A DNA stretch of 64,000 nucleotides from Methanofollis sp. UBA420 (GCF_002498315.1 NZ_DAGX01000007.1:248001-312000); one strand, 5' to 3'; shown: positions 25,109 to 34,059, numbered from the stretch's first letter. Notes: a model not told the origin generated them from the sequence alone. Translations and numbers: made by a program.

Positions 25109-26698
25109 ATGATCCAGATCCTCCTTGTCGACGACGAACCCTTCCTCCTCAATCTGGCCTGTGCCTTTCTGGAAGATGAGAAGGACTTCCTCGTGACGCC
25201 GGTTGCATCGGCCGAAGAAGCGCTGGGCCTGCTTGGCGCCTCTCCCTATGACGCGGTCGTCTCCGACTACCAGATGCCCTCCATGAATGGCATCGAACTC
25301 CTGCGGACAGTCCGGGCAGGGCATCCTGACCTCCCCTTCATTCTCTTTACCGGCAAGGGGCGGGAACAGGTCGTCATTGAGGCACTGAACTGCGGCGCCG
25401 ATTTCTACATCCAGAAAGGAGGGGACCCTGTCGCGCAGTTCACCGAACTGGTCTCCAAGATCCGCCATGCCGTCGGGCGCAGGCGTGCCGAGGATGCTCT
25501 CAGGGAGAGCGACGAGCGTTTCCGCAGCGTCGTCGAGAATGCTCACGAAGGGATCATGATGACGGACGACGAAGGACGGGTCGTCCTCTGGAACCGGGCG
25601 GCAGAAGAGATCTTTGGGTACCGTTTCGACGAGATCGCGGGCCGCCCTTTTTATCAGTACTTCCTGCCAGAAAAGACCCACAAGGATATTCGTGATGCCC
25701 TCGGCGAGTTCAGGATGAAGGGGGCGATCCGGCGGATCCTCTTTGGGCGCCGGTTCACCGGTCGGGCCGTCAGAAAAGGGGGAGAGGTCTTTGTTGCCGA
25801 GTGTACCCTCTCCCCTGTGCAGTACCGCGGCGCCTGGCACAGTATCACCATCATACGCGACGTCACCGGGAGAGAAGAGGCCTCGGCCGCCCTTCAGGAG
25901 AGTGAAAGGCAGTACAGGCACATATTCGAGCATTCGAAGGACGCGATCATCGTCAGGACAGATGAGGGAGTGATCCTGAAGGTCAACCGTGCGACATGCG
26001 ATTTGCTCGGTTATCCCCCCGAAGCTCTTGTCGGGAGAAGAGTGACAGACTTTGCAGCCGATGGGATCGTGGAAAGAGGAAGAAGAGCCATGCAGATGGT
26101 TGCCAAGAAGGGGAAGGGAACCTTCAGGACGCAGTGGGTCAGGTCTGACGGGCAGGTGATCGACGTCGAGATCACATCTCAGAGTACCTGTCCAGAGCGG
26201 GGTATAGGGCAGGCCATTGTGCGCGACATCAGTCTGAGCAAACAGATGGCGTCGGCCCTCAGGCGTCGCGACGTCATCCTCGATGCGGTGGTCCGCGCCG
26301 CCGCTCTCCTCCTCCGGGACCGCAGTGCGTTCGGTGGGATCGACGCCGCCCTTGCGGAGATCGGAATGTCTGCAGGAGCAGAAGGGGTCTATGTCCTGGA
26401 GAGGCAGGGTGAGGAGAGTGATGCGTGGAAGGTGATGCATGCGTGGGTGAACAACGGATTTTCCCTGCCGTGTCACCCTGTTATAGTGTCAGAAGGCGCA
26501 GACAGCGGCGGTATCCTCAGGTTCCGTGGGTCTGACGGTCAAAGACGGTCGTGCATCCTTCTGCCTCTTCAGGCGGTCGACGGGCGATCCTGCTCTCTTG
26601 GCCTTGAAGCACCCTTCTCGGAAGCGGAATGGTCCGCCTATGAACGTGAAGCCCTGAAGGCGGCGGCACAGATCATCGGTGCGGCCCTGACGCAATAG
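25109..26698 (+). CDS. Response regulator with two PAS domains and a GAF-like C-terminus, no kinase domain
   Basis: The 529-residue cytosolic protein has a receiver domain (residues about 1-125; acidic DDE near 8-10, phospho-acceptor in VVSDYQMPSMNG, Lys in IQKGGD). It continues with a PAS domain (about 132-250), a second PAS domain (about 260-375) and a C-terminal region that looks like the GAF domain of methanogen sensor proteins (RRRDVILDAVVRAAALLL onward). It ends there; neither HisKA nor HATPase motifs are present. It therefore cannot autophosphorylate and probably receives signals from a separate kinase. No dedicated kinase gene is adjacent. Confidence 0.88.
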   Translation: MIQILLVDDEPFLLNLACAFLEDEKDFLVTPVASAEEALGLLGASPYDAVVSDYQMPSMNGIELLRTVRAGHPDLPFILFTGKGREQVVIEALNCGADFYIQKGGDPVAQFTELVSKIRHAVGRRRAEDALRESDERFRSVVENAHEGIMMTDDEGRVVLWNRAAEEIFGYRFDEIAGRPFYQYFLPEKTHKDIRDALGEFRMKGAIRRILFGRRFTGRAVRKGGEVFVAECTLSPVQYRGAWHSITIIRDVTGREEASAALQESERQYRHIFEHSKDAIIVRTDEGVILKVNRATCDLLGYPPEALVGRRVTDFAADGIVERGRRAMQMVAKKGKGTFRTQWVRSDGQVIDVEITSQSTCPERGIGQAIVRDISLSKQMASALRRRDVILDAVVRAAALLLRDRSAFGGIDAALAEIGMSAGAEGVYVLERQGEESDAWKVMHAWVNNGFSLPCHPVIVSEGADSGGILRFRGSDGQRRSCILLPLQAVDGRSCSLGLEAPFSEAEWSAYEREALKAAAQIIGAALTQ

Positions 26699-26746
26699 AA
26701 AACGCGCCGTCCTGGTTTGTCGGTTGGTTAAGATCAGAAGAGATTC

Positions 26747-27389
26747 ATGCCTCCTGTCTCAACAGATCCATATCTGGCCGAGGGTTATCTGATCTCTATC
26801 GGAGGAGTTTCCCTCGATATTTTTCTGATCTTTATCTTTGCCTTCGTCGCCTCACTCTTCCTCGGGAACTTTGTCTACCTTGTTGTCAGGCAGGGATTGG
26901 AAGGCCGTGTTTCGCGGAGTACCGCCAAGTGGGTCTTGGCTATCCTCCCGTACGGGGTGATATTTGCCGGGATCTATGCGAACGCCCGTTATATCCTCGC
27001 CTTCGACCTGACGGCCTTCACCACATCCCTCGGCATCCTCGGCATCGTCATTGCTTTCTCATCGAGCCAGATCATCCAGACCGTCCTTGCAGGTGTCCTG
27101 ATCACGATCAACCGGCCTATCCTGAAGAGTTGGTGGTCGTCGGCGGATTGCCGACAACCGTCTGTGCCGTGTCCGGGACGTCTCCTTCACGACGACGATC
27201 CTGCAGGACCTTGACGGTGGCCTCGTCCTCCTCCCAAACTCCCAGTTCGTCTCCTCGCAGGTGATCATATGTCTCTGACAAGGCCATGACAAACTGACGG
27301 GCCTCAACCACTACCAGGCAATCGCACAGGCGTTCACCCCTCAAGAAATCGCCGAGATAAAACACCGCCTGACGGGTTGGATTGTCTAA
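26747..27389 (+). pseudogene. Broken MscS-type mechanosensitive channel gene
   Basis: The first 125 codons encode an intact N-terminal half with two to three membrane helices and the MscS pore-like segment GILGIVIAFSSSQIIQTVLAGVLI, ending at INRPI. The sequence then continues in a second frame (PEELVVVGGLP, near 27121-27153). From about 27153 it moves to a third frame (DNRLCRVRDVSFTTTILQD, LVLLPNSQFVSSQVI). An in-frame TGA at 27276 interrupts this last frame, which then resumes to TAA at 27387 with an EIAEIKHRLTGWIV-like tail. Two frameshifts plus a stop make a functional channel unlikely. Sequencing error is the main alternative. Confidence 0.8.
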
Positions 27390-27413
27390 GAGAGATGTGA
27401 ACAAAAATAAGGA

Positions 27414-27497
27414 CGCTGAGGGGGAGATTTGAACTCCCGAGAGACTTGCGCCTCACGGGCTTTCCAGGCCCGCGCCCTACCGCTAGACTACCTCAGC
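27414..27497 (-). tRNA. tRNA-Ser (GGA)
   Basis: On the minus strand the 7-base acceptor stem GCTGAGG pairs with CCTCAGC. Bases T8/A9 follow, then a D-arm, and an anticodon loop CTGGAAA giving anticodon GGA. A long variable arm, diagnostic for class II serine tRNA, precedes TTCAAAT in the T-arm. The discriminator base is G. CCA is not encoded. A TATACTATA box sits about 10-20 bases upstream (27507-27516). Confidence 0.93.
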
Positions 27498-27538
27498 ACT
27501 CGCCTTATACTATAGGCCCCCCCGTTTTTTAATCCTAT

Positions 27539-28456
27539 CTATTCGGTCGGCCCGCGGGGGTGCGTCGTCCAGGCCCGCGGATAGGTGCCGGCGGCCATCA
27601 TCACCGCCCGCGGGGCGAGCACAAGTCCGGTCTTCCCTGGCTCATAGGCCGAAGAATCGGTGAGCGCTTCGCCGAGGCAGATGAGTTCGTCCTTCTCCGA
27701 GAGCACGGCCAAAAGGTCGCCCTTCTGGTACTTCGTCCGCGAGAGGACCCCGACCCCCGCGAGCGCTGCGCCGTGGCAGAGGGCATCGATCGCTGTCTCC
27801 CGCACGACGATCCGCGGGAGGTCGCCGATGCCCTGGATCGGCGGGAGAATGATGGCTGTAAGGGGCGCGGTGTCGCCCGCCCGTGCGGCGACGACGGCGT
27901 CCCTGACCTCGTGGAGGGTGTGGGTGTCGTTCTCGCCGACACTCCCTGAGCGGGTCCGGCGGAGTTCCTGCATGTGGGCCCCGACGCCGAGGGCGAGGCC
28001 GAGGTGGTGACAGAGCGACCTGATATAGGTGCCCGCGTCGCAGACCACCCTGAAGAGGACGAGACGTCCGTCCACGTCCAGTATCTCCAGTTCATAGATC
28101 CGCCTGATCCGGAGGTTCCGCTTCACCGCGCTCCGGCGGGGCGGTCTCTGGTAGATCCGACCGACGAACTCCCGCGCTGTCTCTTCGATCTCCTCCCTGC
28201 GTGCGTCCCCGTGGAGGCGCATCAGGCAGACGTACTCCTTCCGCTCCTTCAGGAGGACCGGGGCGAGGCGGACGGCAGGACCGATCATGACGACGAGGAC
28301 GCCGGTGACCATGGGGTCGAGGGTGCCGGCATGGCCGACAGGCACGCCAAGCATCTCCCCCACCCATGCGGCGACCTGGTGACTCGACGGACCCCGCGGC
28401 TTGTCCACGGCGATGAGTCCTGCCTGCGGGACGCCTGGCACCCGGTGTTCAGGCAT
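27539..28456 (-). CDS. truB: tRNA/rRNA pseudouridine synthase Cbf5 (TruB family)
   Basis: The 305-residue protein has the TruB catalytic motif GHAGTLDPMVTG with catalytic Asp47. It also has YQRPPRRSAVKRN, the archaeal/eukaryotic Cbf5 pattern RxIYExEI, and DAGTYIRSLCHHLG. A PUA domain occupies the C-terminal 75 residues or so. Archaeal Cbf5 works alone on tRNA U55 or as the H/ACA RNP catalytic subunit. It lies just after hemD, whose end it overlaps by 8 bases, and before tRNA-Ser. Confidence 0.93.
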   Translation of the reverse strand: MPEHRVPGVPQAGLIAVDKPRGPSSHQVAAWVGEMLGVPVGHAGTLDPMVTGVLVVMIGPAVRLAPVLLKERKEYVCLMRLHGDARREEIEETAREFVGRIYQRPPRRSAVKRNLRIRRIYELEILDVDGRLVLFRVVCDAGTYIRSLCHHLGLALGVGAHMQELRRTRSGSVGENDTHTLHEVRDAVVAARAGDTAPLTAIILPPIQGIGDLPRIVVRETAIDALCHGAALAGVGVLSRTKYQKGDLLAVLSEKDELICLGEALTDSSAYEPGKTGLVLAPRAVMMAAGTYPRAWTTHPRGPTE

Positions 28457-29141
28457 GGTCCTCTCCCTCCCTCCTGTTCAGGGCGTCGAGAGTCCCGACA
28501 AGGGACCCGTCCCCGACGACGTCTGGCACGCCGCCTGCCTTTTCCATCGCGGCCGCGGTGACCGTGCCGATGGCGGCGACGATCTGCCCTGCCCTCCGTG
28601 TCCAGTGCGCCTTGGTGAAGGACGATGCGCTCGTGAAGAGGACGACGTCGGCACGCGCCGTGTCGAGGTCCTCCCCGGTCGGGACGAGGGTGTAGGCCGG
28701 GCACTCACAGGCCTCTCCTCCCAGATCCCTGATCGCCTGAAGAAGGTCGGGGTTCGGCACCGCCGCCCGCGGGATGCCGACCTTCCTGCCCTTCAGCCAG
28801 TCCCCGAGATAGGGCGCGAAGTCGGCCGAATAATAGGAGGGGAGGGTCTCGGGTTCGAGGCCGCAGGCCCTCAGCGTCCGTGCCGTCTGGGGCCCGATGG
28901 CGACGATGCGTGCGCCGGTGTCAGGGCCCAGACGCGGGGCGATGACCTCGGCGGGCAGGGCGCTCGTGAAGAAGATGGCGTCGAATTTCCCGGCATTTGC
29001 TTCGGCCACGAACCGGTCGATGTTCTCCTCCAGGAGTTCGGCCCGCAGGGGCGAGACCGTGTAGCAGGTATGCCCGTATTGGGCGCAGAGGGCGGCGTCC
29101 CTTCCCGCCTTCTCAGCAAGACGGGTGATCGCAATCAACAT
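28449..29141 (-). CDS. hemD: Uroporphyrinogen-III synthase
   Basis: The 230-residue protein shows the two-domain HemD pattern. It starts MLIAITRLAEKAGRDA, then has FDAIFFTSALPAEV, AIGPQTARTLRACGL and the second-domain ADVVLFTSASSF. HemD closes the tetrapyrrole ring for siroheme and for factor F430, the nickel cofactor of methyl-coenzyme M reductase. The long upstream open frame to 29618 is not protein-like. The ATG at 29141 is the natural start and lies 86 bases from the divergent permease. Confidence 0.87.
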   Translation of the reverse strand: MLIAITRLAEKAGRDAALCAQYGHTCYTVSPLRAELLEENIDRFVAEANAGKFDAIFFTSALPAEVIAPRLGPDTGARIVAIGPQTARTLRACGLEPETLPSYYSADFAPYLGDWLKGRKVGIPRAAVPNPDLLQAIRDLGGEACECPAYTLVPTGEDLDTARADVVLFTSASSFTKAHWTRRAGQIVAAIGTVTAAAMEKAGGVPDVVGDGSLVGTLDALNRREGEDHA

Positions 29142-29186
29142 TGTGCAATTGTTCGGTGCGGGTGGGATATGACGGTTTCCCCACCC

Positions 29187-29200
29187 GGCCGGATGATATA
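29187..29200 (+). promoter_or_regulatory. TATA box of the TctA-like permease gene
   Basis: GATGATATATATGG lies about 27-40 bases before the GTG start at 29227, a textbook archaeal box A position for a leaderless or very short-leader transcript. Confidence 0.55.
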
Positions 29201-29226
29201 TATGGGGCGGTTTCAGAATCTCGGGT

Positions 29227-30435
29227 GTGATAGCGGCCCTCGTCGCCGGCACCCTCCTCGGCGTCGCCCTCGGCACGGTCAGCGGCCTGGTACCGGGCGT
29301 GCACGTCAACACGATGGCAGGGCTTCTCCTCTCCCTCTCCCCGATCCTCGTGGCGAGCCTCGGCACTCCCGTGCTGGCCGCGGCCCTTGTCGCCGCCCTC
29401 GTCACCCACACCTTCCTGGACTGCGTCCCCTCGACTTTTCTCGGTGTGCCCGACGCCGACACGGCGGTGATGGTCCTCCCCGCCCATGCGCTCTGCCTGG
29501 AGGGGAGAGGCAGGGAGGCGGTGCGCCTCTCTGCCCTCGGGAGCGCTGCCGCCGTCGTCTGGGCCCTGCCCTTCTCCTTCCTCTTTCTCACTCTCCTCCC
29601 CGCTTTCCAGTCCTTCATCGACCTCTGGATCGGGGTACTCCTCCTCGCGGTCGCCTGCTACCTCGTCGTCTTCTCCGAGTCTCCCGAATGGGCGGCAGGG
29701 GTCTTTCTCGTCTCCGGTTTCCTCGGCCTCTTCACTTTCAGGTACTCCTTCCTCGCCTGGAACGGCGGCACCGGTGTCCTGATGCCTCTCCTGTCCGGTC
29801 TTTTCGGAGTCTCCGTCCTTCTCTCTGCCTCCGGTGGGAGGATGCCCCCGCAGTCGGCTGCGGTCACCTATCCTGACGGAAGAGAACTCTTCAGGTGCTC
29901 GTGTGCCGGGTCTCTCGCCGGCGCCGTCGTCGGCTGGCTCCCCGGCCTCTCGAACGCCACCGCGAACGCCGTCCTCGCCTCGGCCATCGACTACGGCGAG
30001 GACAGGCTGGGCTACATCGTCGCCACAAGCGCCGCCAACACGGCGAACGCCTTCCTCGGCCTCGCCGCCCTCTATGCTGTCGGGCGGACGAGAAACGGCG
30101 TCATGGTGGCGCTCGACACCCTCGACACCCCACCCTTCACCGCCTTGCTCTCTGTCGCTGCCCTCGCCGCCGCTCTTGCCTATGCCGCCACCGTTCTCTT
30201 CTCCGGCACGGCGGGCGTCTTCTCCCGCGTCCCCCTGCGCCCCCTGAACGCCGCCGTGATCCTCTTCGTCACCTTCCTTTCCTTCCTCCTCTGCGGCCCC
30301 TTTGGTCTCTTCGTCCTCGCCGCTGCCACCCTTGTCGGCATCGTGCCGACCCTCGTCGAGGTCCGCCGGGTCTTCTGCATGGGGGCGGTGATGGTCCCGG
30401 TGTTCCTCTCGTCCCTCGGGATGGCGGTGCTGTAG
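29227..30435 (+). CDS. TctA/DUF112-type multi-spanning permease
   Basis: The 402-residue protein has about ten hydrophobic helices and the two glycine-rich repeats of the tripartite-tricarboxylate transporter large subunit family: GTVSGLVPGVHVNTMAGLL near the N-terminus and VVGWLPGLSNATANAVLA in the second half. Archaeal DUF112 members lack the periplasmic binding partner, and none is seen nearby. The start is a GTG positioned correctly behind a strong TATA box. Transport of small carboxylates is possible but not shown. Confidence 0.88.
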   Translation: MIAALVAGTLLGVALGTVSGLVPGVHVNTMAGLLLSLSPILVASLGTPVLAAALVAALVTHTFLDCVPSTFLGVPDADTAVMVLPAHALCLEGRGREAVRLSALGSAAAVVWALPFSFLFLTLLPAFQSFIDLWIGVLLLAVACYLVVFSESPEWAAGVFLVSGFLGLFTFRYSFLAWNGGTGVLMPLLSGLFGVSVLLSASGGRMPPQSAAVTYPDGRELFRCSCAGSLAGAVVGWLPGLSNATANAVLASAIDYGEDRLGYIVATSAANTANAFLGLAALYAVGRTRNGVMVALDTLDTPPFTALLSVAALAAALAYAATVLFSGTAGVFSRVPLRPLNAAVILFVTFLSFLLCGPFGLFVLAAATLVGIVPTLVEVRRVFCMGAVMVPVFLSSLGMAVL

Positions 30436-30559
30436 GGGTCATCTCGACCTCATTTCGGTCGTCCCAAAAAATCAGGAGGCTATCCCAGAACTACTCAGGA
30501 AGTTTTCCATGTCGATGGAATAACCCACATTCAATCAACGCTGTAAAAATCCTGTTCAG

Positions 30560-30740
30560 GTGCCTGTTCTGGGGGAATCGCCCCCAGACCCCCGTTCAGG
30601 ATAGGGGCGGGATGGTTGTCGCCCTTCCTGGGATTGCCTGTCTGTCTTCCCGGAGCCAATCCTAAGTGGGGGTCCGGGGGTGAAACCCCTGGTTCAGATT
30701 GTGGGGAAGGCGGTCAATCCGGGCTCTCTCACTGCGGCGT
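30560..30740 (+). repeat. Dispersed intergenic repeat, copy 4
   Basis: The 428-base gap between the permease and the antiporter contains GGGGG-AATCG-CCCCC, then GACCCCCGTTCAGGATAGGGGCGGGATGG, CTGTCTTCCCGGAGCCAATCC, GGGGGTGAAACCCC and the core GTGGGGAAGGC at 30701-30711. These match copies 1-3 part by part and in the same order. The flanks (30436-30560 and 30740-30863) show no gene; a GGAGAGTGAGC...GATTCTCACC inverted stretch is present near 30758-30780. Confidence 0.65.
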
Positions 30741-30863
30741 CAAAAAGTCACCCCCCTGTGGAGAGTGAGCGATTCTCACCACCTCTTCAGTCCGGAGAAT
30801 TCTGGCGGAGAACCACTCATTCCCTTAGATCTTCACCTTCCGGGCCCTCGACCCCCGGCGCCC

Positions 30864-31790
30864 TCACACGATCCCGAAGATCAGGGCCATATAGCCCGCA
30901 TAAGCGGCGATGAGGAGGAGCGACCACGCCCGCGTGAACCGATCGCCTCCCATGAAGAGGGGGACGACGGCGAGGGCGAATGCGGCGGTGATCAGGGTGT
31001 CGGAGAGGTTGCCGATCGGCACCGGTCTGATGAGGGCGCCGATGCCCATCACGAAGAGGAGGTTGAAGATGTTGCTCCCGAGGATGTTCCCGACCGAGAT
31101 GCCGCCCTCGCCCCTGACGATCGCCATGAGGGAGGTCGCGAGTTCGGGCAGGGAGGTGCCCACCGCCACGATCGAGAGCCCGATCACGAGGGTCGGGACG
31201 CCGAGCGCGCCGGCGATCGCCACCGCCCCGTTGACGACGAACTGGGCGCCGATGATGACGGCGGCAAGTCCTGCGATGGTGAGGAGCACGTCCCTGTTCC
31301 CGTGGCTCTCGACCCCGGACGCCTCCTCTCCCTTCCCGTGCCGCCAGAGGAGGGCGAGGATGACGGCGAATGCGATCAGCATCCCGGCGCCGGCGAGAAG
31401 ATCGAGTGTGCCCCGCAGGGCGAAGAGGACGAAGACCGCCGTCGCCGCGAGCATCAGACCTGTCTCCCAGAGGGTGGAGTTGTGGCCGTCGCCGTTTCTG
31501 CCGACAAGTTGCGGCCTGATGAAGGCGCAGAGTGCAAGGACAAGGGCGATATTGGCGATGTTGCTCCCGAGGACGTTCCCGAGGGCGATCCCGGCGTCGT
31601 CGGCGGCGACGGCGTTCACGCTCACCACGAACTCGGGGAGAGAGGTGCCGAAGGCGATGACTGTAAACCCGACCGTCGCCGCCGAGACCCCGAAACGCGC
31701 CGCAAGTCCGCTCCCCCCGCCGACAAAGAAGTCCGCACCCTTGACGAGGAGGGCGATGCCGACGAGAAAGAGGATACCTTCTATGATCAT
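30864..31790 (-). CDS. Calcium/sodium antiporter (CaCA family, YrbG-like)
   Basis: The 308-residue protein has ten predicted helices and two inverted alpha-repeats: GFTVIAFGTSLPEFVVSV with GNVLGSNIANIALVLAL, and GLSIVAVGTSLPELATSLMA with GNILGSNIFNLLFVMG. These contain the GTSLPE and GSN ion-binding residues of the NCX family. The ATG at 31790 begins the first helix; a longer open frame to 31856 is less likely because the family starts here and the divergent nop5 promoter lies in between. It exchanges Ca2+ for Na+ or H+ across the membrane. Confidence 0.93.
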   Translation of the reverse strand: MIIEGILFLVGIALLVKGADFFVGGGSGLAARFGVSAATVGFTVIAFGTSLPEFVVSVNAVAADDAGIALGNVLGSNIANIALVLALCAFIRPQLVGRNGDGHNSTLWETGLMLAATAVFVLFALRGTLDLLAGAGMLIAFAVILALLWRHGKGEEASGVESHGNRDVLLTIAGLAAVIIGAQFVVNGAVAIAGALGVPTLVIGLSIVAVGTSLPELATSLMAIVRGEGGISVGNILGSNIFNLLFVMGIGALIRPVPIGNLSDTLITAAFALAVVPLFMGGDRFTRAWSLLLIAAYAGYMALIFGIV

Positions 31791-31861
31791 GGTGAATTCA
31801 GCCTGTATGATCTGGGCGGTGCGCCATATGTTAATGCTCCCTGCATCCCCATCCATATCTG

Positions 31862-32707
31862 ATGGAGCGCTACTGGTTTGGGGACGTCGAAGGGGGCGTC
31901 TGTCGCCCTGCTGAGGCCGGCCCCGCAGCCCTTGCCCGGCGAATAGAGACGTTCGGGTCAGAATTCGGGAGGCCCGACTGGAGACAGGCGCAGGCCTGCG
32001 GCGCGGTCAGGGATCGTGCCGACTATATCGCCGTCCTGCAGGCAGGATGCATGGAGCGGGCGCGGGCGCGGGTGGCGACAGAACTCTCCGGCAAGGACGT
32101 CGAACTCCTCCAGATGGTCAGGACCCTCGACGAGATCGATCATGTCGCAAACCTCCTGCTTGAGCGGGCCGTCGACTGGCAGGCCGTTCTCGACCCGGCT
32201 TTCACCAGGAAGTACAAAAGGGGCGGCAAGGCCCTTGCCGGGCGGATACAGAGGAGTCCCTCACCTGCCCTGAGAATGGTCGGGGGCGAGATCGAGAACC
32301 TCGGTGAACTGCGGAACCGCCTGATGCGCGAGGTCTCCCGGCGTGCCGACGCCGTCCTCCCGAACACGAGTGCCCTCGTCGGCGGCCTCGTGGCGGCGCG
32401 GCTCATGGCCGAGGCCGGCGGCCTCTCCCCTCTTGCCCGGATGCCCGCGGCGACCATCCAGGTGCTGGGGGCGCGGACCGCCATCTTCTCCCATATCCGC
32501 GGCAGCGCCCCTTCCCCGAAGCACGGCGTCATCTTCCAGCACCGTCGGGTGCACAATGCCCCGAAAGAGGTGCGGGGCCGGGTGGCGCGGGTGCTTGCGG
32601 CGAAACTTGCGATTGGCGCGCGCATCGACTACTTCAGGGGCGAACTCGACCCGGCGTTTGTCGAAGAGGCGCAGAAGCGGATCGACGCCGCAGGGGTGAG
32701 CCCATGA
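31862..32707 (+). CDS. C/D box RNP scaffold protein aNop5 (Nop56/58 homologue)
   Basis: The 281-residue protein is an archaeal Nop5 with a short N-terminal domain, a coiled-coil region (about 85-165) and the Nop RNA-binding domain. That domain holds ADAVLPNTSALVGGLVAARL, the GARTAIFSHIRGSAPSPKHGVIFQH segment and a KLAIGARIDYF end. It holds fibrillarin and L7Ae on C/D guide RNAs for 2'-O-methylation of rRNA and tRNA. The fibrillarin gene follows with a 4-base overlap, the normal archaeal arrangement. A CATATGTTAATG element (31824-31836) may be its box A. Confidence 0.94.
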   Translation: MERYWFGDVEGGVCRPAEAGPAALARRIETFGSEFGRPDWRQAQACGAVRDRADYIAVLQAGCMERARARVATELSGKDVELLQMVRTLDEIDHVANLLLERAVDWQAVLDPAFTRKYKRGGKALAGRIQRSPSPALRMVGGEIENLGELRNRLMREVSRRADAVLPNTSALVGGLVAARLMAEAGGLSPLARMPAATIQVLGARTAIFSHIRGSAPSPKHGVIFQHRRVHNAPKEVRGRVARVLAAKLAIGARIDYFRGELDPAFVEEAQKRIDAAGVSP

Positions 32708-33309
32708 TCCGTATCGGCGGCGTCCTTGTCTCGCCCGGTGAGGGCGGGGTCTATGGCGAGAGGATGATCGACGGCTACCGCGTCTGGGACCCGTACCGCT
32801 CGAAGCTTGCGGCCTATGCCCTCCTCGGCGGGGAGATGGATCTTGCCCCGGAGATGCGGGTGCTCTATCTCGGTGCGGCGAACGGCACCACCGTCTCCCA
32901 TGTCGCCGACTATGTCGAGGTGGTCTATGCGGTGGAGTTCGCGCCGCGGCCGATGCAGGACCTCATCGAGGTCTGCCGCCACCGGCGGAACATCGTCCCG
33001 ATCATGGCCGACGCCGGTCGGCCAGAACTCTATGCCGGCATCATCGAGGAGACCGACCTCCTGTACCAGGACGTCGCCCAGCCCGACCAGGTGGCGATCG
33101 CCCTGCGGAACGTCCCCCTGCTCAGGGAGGGCGGCACCCTGATGCTGATGCTCAAGACGAGGAGCGTGGACATCAGAAAGAGCCCGCAGGACGTCGCCGA
33201 CGAGGCGGTCAGCGCCCTCGAGGAGGGCGGGATGCGCGTGAGGGAGGTGCTCTGGCTCGAACCCTACCACCGCGACCACGCGGCGATCGTCTGCGAAGCC
33301 ATCAAATAA
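32704..33309 (+). CDS. flpA: Fibrillarin-like rRNA/tRNA 2'-O-methyltransferase
   Basis: The 201-residue protein has the fibrillarin methyltransferase domain: an SAM-binding VLYLGAANGTTVSHVADYV loop, VYAVEFAPRPMQDL, MADAGRPELY, and DLLYQDVAQPDQVAIALRN with the catalytic Asp. KTRSVD carries the catalytic Lys region. It is co-translated with aNop5 (4-base overlap). Together with guide RNA and L7Ae (not in this window) it methylates ribose in rRNA and tRNA. Confidence 0.95.
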   Translation: MIRIGGVLVSPGEGGVYGERMIDGYRVWDPYRSKLAAYALLGGEMDLAPEMRVLYLGAANGTTVSHVADYVEVVYAVEFAPRPMQDLIEVCRHRRNIVPIMADAGRPELYAGIIEETDLLYQDVAQPDQVAIALRNVPLLREGGTLMLMLKTRSVDIRKSPQDVADEAVSALEEGGMRVREVLWLEPYHRDHAAIVCEAIK

Positions 33310-33330
33310 GATCTCCCCCTTCTCTTCTTC

Positions 33331-34053
33331 ATGGGCAGATACCTCTTCAACCCCTTCAGCATCCTCATGGTGGCGTTTCTCGTCGTCGCCCTGCTGCTGC
33401 TGATCCCCCTCCTTTTCCTGAGCCTCATCGGTTCGGCATTCGCAAAACTCGGTTTCCCGCCAGGCACCGTCATCCTGCTCCTCCTCCTCACCCTTGTCGG
33501 CAGTCTCGTCAATATCCCGGTGACGAAGGTGCAGGGCGGGCCGGTGCGGATGGAGAAGGAGTTCAGCCCCTTCTACGGCTGGGTCTACCGCATCCCCGAG
33601 GTGGCGCCGGAGACGGTCGTCGCCATCAATGTCGGCGGGGCCCTGATCCCCCTCCTGATCTCACTGTACCTGCTGTACGAGTCGGTGGTCGTCTCAGGGG
33701 GCTACACGGTCCTCATCCTCGCCCTGATCGGGGTAGCGGTCGTCACCGCCGTCACGCACCATGTGGCCCGCCCCGTCCCCGGCCTTGGTATCGCCACTCC
33801 CTTCTTCGTCCCGCCCCTTGCCGCGCTCGTGACGGCCCTCGTCCTTGCCGGTTTTGCCGGGAGTCCCGAGGCGGCGGTGATCGCCGCCCCGGTCATCGCC
33901 TATATCTCGGGTACCCTCGGCACCCTCCTCGGCGCCGACCTCCTCAACCTCGGCCGCCTCGGCGAACTGGGCGCACCCATGGTGAGCATTGGCGGCGCCG
34001 GCACCTTTGACGGCGTCTTCCTCTCGGGAGTGCTCGCGGCCTTCCTGGCATGA
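33331..34053 (+). CDS. DUF1614 family integral membrane protein, second copy
   Basis: The 240-residue membrane protein is a paralogue of the 17473-18156 product. It shares VVAINVGGALIPLLIS, HHVARPVPGLGIATPFFVPPLAA, AYISGTLGTLLGADLLNLG and SIGGAGTFDGVFLSGVLAAF. It has about seven hydrophobic segments and a polar loop after the second (residues about 60-85, TKVQGGPVRMEKEFSPFYG) that the other copy lacks or shortens. It begins 21 bases after flpA. The function of the family is unknown. Confidence 0.85.
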   Translation: MGRYLFNPFSILMVAFLVVALLLLIPLLFLSLIGSAFAKLGFPPGTVILLLLLTLVGSLVNIPVTKVQGGPVRMEKEFSPFYGWVYRIPEVAPETVVAINVGGALIPLLISLYLLYESVVVSGGYTVLILALIGVAVVTAVTHHVARPVPGLGIATPFFVPPLAALVTALVLAGFAGSPEAAVIAAPVIAYISGTLGTLLGADLLNLGRLGELGAPMVSIGGAGTFDGVFLSGVLAAFLA

Positions 34054-34059
34054 GGAGGA

